From Clostridia bacterium (GTDB lineage Bacteria; Bacillota_A; Clostridia; Christensenellales; Aristaeellaceae): DNA of 20,916 bases. The DNA is taken from contig JAFUDW010000214.1 of the NCBI GenBank assembly GCA_017464225.1, positions 1-20,916 on the forward strand, in the 5' to 3' direction. The notes beneath the pieces are model-generated. The model did not search any database, was not told where the DNA came from, and was given only the letters and a program-made list of their open reading frames with translations. A program made the position numbers and the translations under genes. Below, piece by piece: positions 16,393 to 20,916 of the stretch. The stretch's first letter is position 1. The number at the start of each line of letters is the position of its first letter.

Positions 16393-16422
16393 TGAACGAG
16401 TTTTTCTTAAAGAAAACGCATT
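16393..16422 (-). promoter_or_regulatory. AT-rich inverted repeat in dprA leader
   Basis: The core TTTTCTT / AAGAAAA (16402-16416) is a perfect palindrome around one base, and pairing continues imperfectly outward to GAA/TTC. It lies between the predicted transcription start and the dprA ribosome binding site. It could be a leader hairpin or a protein-binding site. Confidence 0.4.
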
Positions 16423-16436
16423 CAAGTTCATTGCGT

Positions 16437-16465
16437 ATGTTAGCATACTTTTTTTTGAAATACAA
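16437..16465 (-). promoter_or_regulatory. Promoter for the dprA-topA-trmFO-hslVU cluster
   Basis: Minus-strand -35 TTGTAT (16460-16465), 17-base spacer, -10 TAACAT (16437-16442) with TG one base upstream (TGCTAACAT, extended -10). It predicts a leader of about 70 bases before dprA. Confidence 0.65.
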
Positions 16466-16484
16466 GCCTTCATCAAAAATAGTA

Positions 16485-16512
16485 CAAAAAAGAAGCCCGG
16501 AAGACCCGGGCT
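16485..16512 (-). terminator. Rho-independent terminator after the membrane protein gene
   Basis: On the minus strand AGCCCGG and CCGGGCT form a 7-base stem with a 5-base loop (16494-16512), followed by TCTTTTTTGT. It lies 16 bases beyond the stop of the gene at 16528 and separates it from the dprA promoter. Confidence 0.85.
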
Positions 16513-16527
16513 CTGCTTCCCATCAAA

Positions 16528-17271
16528 TCAGCTGCCGAATATGCCGTCACTGACGCCGCTGACCGCAAGTGTCGCGAGCATCATGAGCGCAAGGGGCTGC
16601 CATTGGCAGGGATTGTTTTTCAGCAGCATGATCTGAGCCGTTAAAAACGCGAATAACAGCGTGCGGATCAGCGTGCCGATGATGGGCATGATCACCTTGT
16701 TCAGCACGATGCGCGCCGCCACCACAGCCACAGCGATGCGGAAGGCCACCGCGCCAACCAGCACGGCGGATACCACCTGGGCCGCGTAATTGGCCGCCGT
16801 TTGAAGCGTTTCATCGGTGATATACTGCTGAATCAGCCCTTCGATCAGATAGCGAAAATAGACCTGTCGATACAGGATCCAGGCAATCATCACGCTGCAT
16901 AGATTCAGCGATATATACAGGATCCCCTTCCCAAGCAAGCCGTTATACAGCGGCTTGTAGAGCAAAAACCCCAGCAGCATGGACACTGGGATCGTCAGCA
17001 TGGCCACCATTACCAGCGATATGAGCTCGTCAAAAAAGCGGTCCCCCAAAGCGCTTGTGACGATATCAGCCGTCACCTGGCGATGGCCTGTCACGGCTTC
17101 CAGCAGCTGCCGGGCGATATCGCCGCAGGATGAAAGCAGCGGGAATTCCTCCATGCCCGCCATATCGATCACGGCATCGGGTATGATCCCCCGCAGGAAT
17201 CCGGGCTCACAGATCAGCAGCAGCACGACTGCCGTCAGCGCGATGATCAGGAAAATGCGAATGGCCTTCAT
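16528..17271 (-). CDS. Hypothetical integral membrane protein, six predicted helices
   Basis: 247 residues, family not recognised. Hydrophobic segments are at about 4-21, 83-105, 116-134, 163-185, 194-217 and 225-241. A roughly 60-residue, mostly polar loop follows the first helix (residues 22-82). The segment from 163 to 217 has repeated small residues (AVLVGAVAFRIAVAVVAARIV), suggesting tightly packed helices. No enzyme motif or metal-binding cluster is visible. ATG start with GGGTGA 6 bases upstream. It follows murA by 52 bases and has a perfect consensus promoter of its own, so it is expected to be well expressed. A cell-envelope role is suggested by murA but is only inference. Confidence 0.8.
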   Translation of the reverse strand: MKAIRIFLIIALTAVVLLLICEPGFLRGIIPDAVIDMAGMEEFPLLSSCGDIARQLLEAVTGHRQVTADIVTSALGDRFFDELISLVMVAMLTIPVSMLLGFLLYKPLYNGLLGKGILYISLNLCSVMIAWILYRQVYFRYLIEGLIQQYITDETLQTAANYAAQVVSAVLVGAVAFRIAVAVVAARIVLNKVIMPIIGTLIRTLLFAFLTAQIMLLKNNPCQWQPLALMMLATLAVSGVSDGIFGS

Positions 17272-17298
17272 GTTTTGTCACCCGCCTTTCTTTTGTTC

Positions 17299-17327
17299 AT
17301 TATAGGCGCTGATCGCCGTATTGTCAA
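17299..17327 (-). promoter_or_regulatory. Perfect consensus sigma-A promoter for the membrane protein gene
   Basis: TTGACA (17322-17327), exactly 17 bases, TATAAT (17299-17304) on the minus strand. The -35 includes the TGA stop codon of murA. The start codon lies about 28 bases past the -10. Confidence 0.85.
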
Positions 17328-18577
17328 CGCGGCGTCTCCAAGCGAGTGATATCGGCTCCCAGCTGCCTCAGCTTTTCATCCAGCCCTTCATATCCCCGGC
17401 CAATATGACCCGCTTCATCGTTCAGGCGGGTCTCGCCCTGGGCAGCGAGGCCCGCCAGCATCAGGGCCGCTCCCGCGCGAAGATCGGTAGCCTCCACGGC
17501 ACAGCCGTAAAGCGGCTGGCCTCCTTTTACCACAGCCATACGTCCTTCCGTGCGGATATCGGCGCCCATTCGGCTCAGCGCCACAGCATGCATATAGCGG
17601 TTTTCAAAGATCGTTTCCAGAAACACGCTCTGGCCTTTGGCTTTGCAGCATACCGCCATCATGGGCGCCTGCAGATCGGTGGGGAATCCCGGATAGGAGA
17701 GGGTACGCACGTCCACGCCATGCCTGGCCCTTCCCCGAAGACACAGTCCCCGGGCGTCCTCCTGCACCAGCATGCCGGTTTCCCGCAGTTTAAACAGCAG
17801 CGCCCGCAGGTGGTCGCTCCGCGCGCCGGAAAGCAGAACGCTTCCCTCGGTGATCGCTCCGGCGCAGGCCAATGTTCCCGCTTCAATGCGGTCAGGTATT
17901 GGCGTATAATCGACGCCGCTCAGCCGCGCGACACCGTCCACCACCACCGTTCCCGTGCCGGCGCCCAGGATGCGCGCGCCGCAGCGGTTCAGAAAATCGC
18001 AAAGGTCAACGATCTCCGGTTCTTTGGCTGCGTTTTCAATGCGGGTCACGCCGCTGGCCAGCGCAGATGCCATGATCAGGTTTTCGGTAGCTCCCACGCT
18101 GGGGAAATCCAGATAGATGCTGCCCCCGCTCAGCCTGCCTTTCGCAATGGCCAAATTGTTTTCCTGGATCGCATCAGCGCCAAGGGACCGCATGCCCCGC
18201 AGATGGATATCCACAGGACGCTGACCGATGGCGCAGCCGCCAGGCAGCGGCACCTCGGCTTCGCCCAGCCTGGCGCAGAGCGGACCCAGCACCAATATGG
18301 AAGCGCGCAGCCTGCGCATGACGTCCGCGTCTTCCGGGGAACGCAGCTTATCGGCTCGCACCGTCAGATCGCGGCCGTCGCGACTGACGATGGCTCCGCA
18401 TGCCCTGAGCACGCCCACCATGCTGTCCACATCGGTCAATGCGGGCACACGGTGCAGCGTGACCGGCGTATTGCAAAGGAGCGCCGCCGCCATGATCGGC
18501 AAAACGGCGTTTTTTGACGTGTTGATTTGCGCCTCGCCATGCAGGGACGGCGAGGTGCGAACGATGTAAATGGGCAT
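17324..18577 (-). CDS. murA: UDP-N-acetylglucosamine 1-carboxyvinyltransferase
   Basis: 417-residue enzyme of the first committed peptidoglycan step, transferring enolpyruvate from PEP to UDP-GlcNAc in the cytoplasm. Lys22-Asn23 in TSKNAVLP match the E. coli numbering, and the loop cysteine is Cys115 in LPGGCAIGQRPVD, so the enzyme is of the Cys type, the form that fosfomycin alkylates. FPTDLQAPMMA holds the conserved aspartate. ATG start with GGAGGTG about 7 bases upstream. Firmicutes often carry two murA paralogues; which one this is cannot be settled here. It is divergent from uvrB, with a 292-base intergenic region; I found no convincing promoter for it. Confidence 0.95.
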   Translation of the reverse strand: MPIYIVRTSPSLHGEAQINTSKNAVLPIMAAALLCNTPVTLHRVPALTDVDSMVGVLRACGAIVSRDGRDLTVRADKLRSPEDADVMRRLRASILVLGPLCARLGEAEVPLPGGCAIGQRPVDIHLRGMRSLGADAIQENNLAIAKGRLSGGSIYLDFPSVGATENLIMASALASGVTRIENAAKEPEIVDLCDFLNRCGARILGAGTGTVVVDGVARLSGVDYTPIPDRIEAGTLACAGAITEGSVLLSGARSDHLRALLFKLRETGMLVQEDARGLCLRGRARHGVDVRTLSYPGFPTDLQAPMMAVCCKAKGQSVFLETIFENRYMHAVALSRMGADIRTEGRMAVVKGGQPLYGCAVEATDLRAGAALMLAGLAAQGETRLNDEAGHIGRGYEGLDEKLRQLGADITRLETPR

Positions 18578-18805
18578 GGCAACGCACCTCCAAAGCTGCG
18601 CCGGTCTTCACCGACAGCCTCAGTTTGCGCCGACATTTTTGCCTCATTCCTCCGAAAAATCGCATCAAATCGTGTTCCCAGCCGATTTCAGCCAGGTATA
18701 TCCGCGCGATTTCCCGCAGAAACCGTTCTCTGATGGCACATCTTTACGCCTGTCAAATGCAGGAAACCGCTCTTCCTTCCCATGCTTTATTTTTCATGGA
18801 ACGCA
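18578..18805. other. murA-uvrB intergenic region, no gene recognised
   Basis: This stretch carries the murA ribosome binding site but no credible coding frame. A short minus-strand frame runs into murA but lacks a good start and continues out of frame through murA. A TTGACA occurs on the minus strand around 18750-18757, but no matching -10 lies at a suitable distance. Confidence 0.5.
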
Positions 18806-18834
18806 TTGTCAAACGCAGGCGGCTATGCTACAAT
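18806..18834 (+). promoter_or_regulatory. uvrB promoter
   Basis: -35 TTGTCA (18806-18811), 17-base spacer, -10 TACAAT (18829-18834), with TG one base upstream of the -10 (TGCTACAAT). Confidence 0.8.
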
Positions 18835-18839
18835 AAATG

Positions 18840-18853
18840 CGAATAAACATTCC
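18840..18853 (+). promoter_or_regulatory. Likely LexA (DinR) operator of uvrB
   Basis: CGAATAAACATTCC matches the B. subtilis consensus CGAACRNRYGTTYC at 12 of 14 positions. The two differences (C to T, G to A) are symmetric, so the palindrome is kept. It covers the expected transcription start, just after the -10, a classic repressor position for an SOS gene. Confidence 0.6.
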
Positions 18854-18869
18854 CATTTCAGGAGTTCTT

Positions 18870-20888
18870 ATGAGTCATTTTGTTTTAAAAGCGCCCTACA
18901 GCGCCAGCGGCGATCAACCCCAGGCCATCGAAGCCCTGGCCGAAGGCTTTAAGCGCGGGCTCAAGGCGCAAACGCTGCTGGGCGTGACCGGCTCGGGTAA
19001 AACCTTTACCATGGCATCCGTCATCGAAAAGGTGCAGCGGCCCACCCTGGTGATCGCCCACAACAAAACGCTGGCCGCCCAGCTTTGTTCGGAATTCAAG
19101 GCTTTTTTTCCGGACAGCGCCGTGGAATACTTCGTCTCCTATTACGACTACTACCAGCCCGAGGCGTACATCGCCTCCAGCGATACCTATATTGAAAAGG
19201 ATTCATCGGTCAATGATGAAATTGACCGGCTTCGCCACAGCGCCACCGCCGCCCTGCAGGAACGGCGGGACGTGATCATTGTTGCCTCGGTAAGCTGCAT
19301 CTATTCCATGGGCGATCCCAGCGAGTATACCAATCAGATGATCAGCCTGCGTCCCGGCATGAGCGTCGGCAGGGACAATCTGCTGCGCAGCCTCATCGAT
19401 ATCCAGTTCAGCCGCAACGATATCAGCTTTACCCGCGGTACATTCCGGGCGCGGGGCGACGTGGTGGAGATCATGCCGGCCAGCATGAGCGATAACGGTA
19501 TCCGCGTGGAGTTTTTCGGCGATGAAGTGGATCGCATCAGCGAAATCAACCCGGTAACGGGCAAAGCCGTCCATACGCTTCAGCACGTATCCATCTATCC
19601 GGCCACCCACTACGCTACCAGCGCTGTTGAGCGCGAAAAAAACATTGCCTGCATCGAAGAGGATCTGCAGGCGCAGGTGGAAAAATTCAAAGCCGAAGGC
19701 AAGCTGCTGGAAGCCGAGCGCATCGCCCAGCGCACTCGCTACGATATAGAAATGCTGCGGGAAATCGGTTTTTGCACCGGCATTGAAAACTACAGCCGCT
19801 ATTTTGACGGACGTCAGCCCGGAGACGCGCCTTTTACGCTGCTGGATTATTTTCCCAAGGATTTTATTGTGTTCATTGACGAAAGCCACCAGACCATCCC
19901 TCAAATCCGCGCCATGTTCAACGGCGACCGCGCTCGCAAGACAGCGCTGGTGGAATACGGCTTCCGCCTGCCCAGCGCCTTTGACAACAGGCCGCTTCGG
20001 TTTGAGGAGTTTGAAAGCAGGATCGGACAAACGATGTTCGTATCGGCCACGCCAGGCCCCTATGAAGCCGAGCACAGCCTGCAAACGGTGGAGCAGCTGA
20101 TTCGTCCCACCGGGTTGCTGGATCCCAAAATCATCGTGCGTCCGGCCACCGGACAGGTGGACGACCTGCTGGGCGAGATCAATGAGACGGTAGCCCGCGG
20201 CGAGCGCGTGCTGGTGACCACGCTGACCAAAAAAATGGCCGAAAGCCTGACCGATTATCTGCGTGAAAACGGCGTTCGGGTTCGCTACCTGCATTCCGAT
20301 ATCCAAACCATGGATCGTATGGAGCTGATCCGTGACCTGCGCTTGGGCGCATATGACGTGCTTGTGGGCATCAACCTGCTGCGCGAAGGACTGGATATTC
20401 CTGAGGTATCGCTGGTAGCCATTTTGGATGCGGACAAGGAAGGCTTCCTGCGCTCTGAAACCAGCTTGGTGCAGACCATTGGCCGCGCCGCCCGCAATGC
20501 GGAGGGCCGGGTGCTGATGTATGCCGACAGCCTGACCGACAGCATGACCTACGCCATCAATGAAACCAACCGCCGCCGGGCCATTCAGGAGGCCTACAAC
20601 GAGCAGCATGGCATTACCCCGCAATCGGTCAAAAACGCCGTTCGCGCACTGCTGGAGATCACCGACAAGGCGGAGGACGATGCCCGCCGCTATGGTATGA
20701 CCGACCAGGAGATGCAGGATCTGATGAAGCAGCTGGAGGACCAGATGCTGGCCGCCGCAGGCGATCTGGACTTTGAGAAGGCCGCTAAGCTGCGCGACAA
20801 GCTGTTTGAGCTCAAGGGCAATAAGCCCGTGGACAAGCCGCAGCCCCAGCACAGGCGGCGGAGGGAGCACCTGAAGCACGGCAAATAA
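18870..20888 (+). CDS. uvrB: Excinuclease ABC subunit B
   Basis: 672-residue helicase-like protein at the centre of nucleotide excision repair; it receives damaged DNA from UvrA and recruits UvrC. Walker A GVTGSGKT is at residues 38-45. The damage-probing beta-hairpin region [24 protein letters not shown] follows near residues 88-111. Motifs [46 protein letters not shown] and QTIGRAARN are all present. The C-terminal UVR domain ([32 protein letters not shown]) binds UvrC. ATG start with AGGAG 5 bases upstream; an in-frame ATG does not precede the promoter. Probably SOS-regulated through the box at 18840. Confidence 0.97.
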   Translation: MSHFVLKAPYSASGDQPQAIEALAEGFKRGLKAQTLLGVTGSGKTFTMASVIEKVQRPTLVIAHNKTLAAQLCSEFKAFFPDSAVEYFVSYYDYYQPEAYIASSDTYIEKDSSVNDEIDRLRHSATAALQERRDVIIVASVSCIYSMGDPSEYTNQMISLRPGMSVGRDNLLRSLIDIQFSRNDISFTRGTFRARGDVVEIMPASMSDNGIRVEFFGDEVDRISEINPVTGKAVHTLQHVSIYPATHYATSAVEREKNIACIEEDLQAQVEKFKAEGKLLEAERIAQRTRYDIEMLREIGFCTGIENYSRYFDGRQPGDAPFTLLDYFPKDFIVFIDESHQTIPQIRAMFNGDRARKTALVEYGFRLPSAFDNRPLRFEEFESRIGQTMFVSATPGPYEAEHSLQTVEQLIRPTGLLDPKIIVRPATGQVDDLLGEINETVARGERVLVTTLTKKMAESLTDYLRENGVRVRYLHSDIQTMDRMELIRDLRLGAYDVLVGINLLREGLDIPEVSLVAILDADKEGFLRSETSLVQTIGRAARNAEGRVLMYADSLTDSMTYAINETNRRRAIQEAYNEQHGITPQSVKNAVRALLEITDKAEDDARRYGMTDQEMQDLMKQLEDQMLAAAGDLDFEKAAKLRDKLFELKGNKPVDKPQPQHRRRREHLKHGK

Positions 20889-20916
20889 TTGACAAAAGGC
20901 CGAATCTCCTGTATCA
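20889..20916 (+). promoter_or_regulatory. Possible promoter cut by the window edge
   Basis: TTGACA directly after the uvrB stop (20889-20894), then 17 bases, then TATCA at 20912-20916, where the window ends. If the next base is T, this is a good -10. It might serve the gene after uvrB, often uvrA. Confidence 0.4.

Noticed and set aside
16402..16416. ComK-type competence box before dprA
   Set aside because: The ComK pattern is AAAA-N5-TTTT; here the arms are in the order TTTT then AAAA with different spacing.
13061..16636. A 1191-codon open frame on the plus strand opposite topA and dprA
   Set aside because: It is a shadow: the real genes on the other strand have all family motifs, and the antisense frame stays open because they rarely use codons whose complement is a stop (TTA, CTA, TCA). 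It has no ribosome binding site and no recognisable domain.
18348..18668. A 106-codon minus-strand ORF starting in the murA-uvrB gap
   Set aside because: Most of it runs out of frame through the start of murA, which is certain.
19203..20879. A 558-codon minus-strand frame opposite uvrB, and similar long frames opposite rhaA/rhaB, hslU and murA
   Set aside because: Same explanation: antisense shadows of strongly biased coding regions, with low-complexity His/Gln/Ala-rich translations.

Overview
The window looks like chromosomal core sequence from an anaerobic member of the Bacillota, probably class Clostridia. The reasons are the moderately high GC, strong AGGAGG-type ribosome binding sites with some TTG and GTG starts, sigma-A-type promoters, and two gene orders known from Firmicutes: site-2 protease-scpA-scpB, and dprA-topA-trmFO-hslV-hslU. 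I cannot name a genus. I see no insertion sequence, prophage, CRISPR array, tRNA or rRNA gene. Almost every gene can be assigned.

Region 1 (1-4735, minus strand) is an L-rhamnose catabolic operon, read as rhaB-rhaA-rhaD with ATGA stop/start overlaps. RhaA isomerises L-rhamnose to rhamnulose, RhaB phosphorylates it, and RhaD cleaves rhamnulose-1-phosphate; rhaD runs off the left edge. Just upstream is an AraC-type regulator, and 21 bases before that a small MGMT-type alkyltransferase gene. These two share a good promoter at 4707-4735. A hairpin overlapping the araC stop codon separates the regulator from the catabolic genes.

Region 2 (4789-6998, plus strand) is an operon of a membrane site-2 metalloprotease and the condensin partners scpA and scpB, with its own promoter and terminator. 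Region 3 (7042-9591, plus strand) is a single-gene unit. It encodes a 798-residue membrane-anchored protein with a long alanine-rich helical stalk, partly built from exact 18-residue repeats, and a C-terminal beta-rich domain. It is one of the least understood genes here.

Region 4 (9601-16465, minus strand) is dprA-topA-trmFO-hslV-(zinc-ribbon ORF)-hslU. Four of the five junctions are 4-base ATGA overlaps or very short gaps. The unusual part is an 81-residue four-cysteine protein coupled at both ends between the two subunits of the HslVU protease. Region 5 (16485-18577, minus strand) is murA followed by an unrecognised six-helix membrane protein with its own perfect consensus promoter built over the murA stop codon. 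Region 6 (18806-20888, plus strand) is uvrB, with a promoter and a 12/14 match to the Firmicutes LexA (DinR) box.

No completely new defence or mobile system is visible. The best candidates for undescribed biology are the zinc-ribbon protein in the hslVU operon, the alanine-rich stalk protein, and the membrane protein behind murA.
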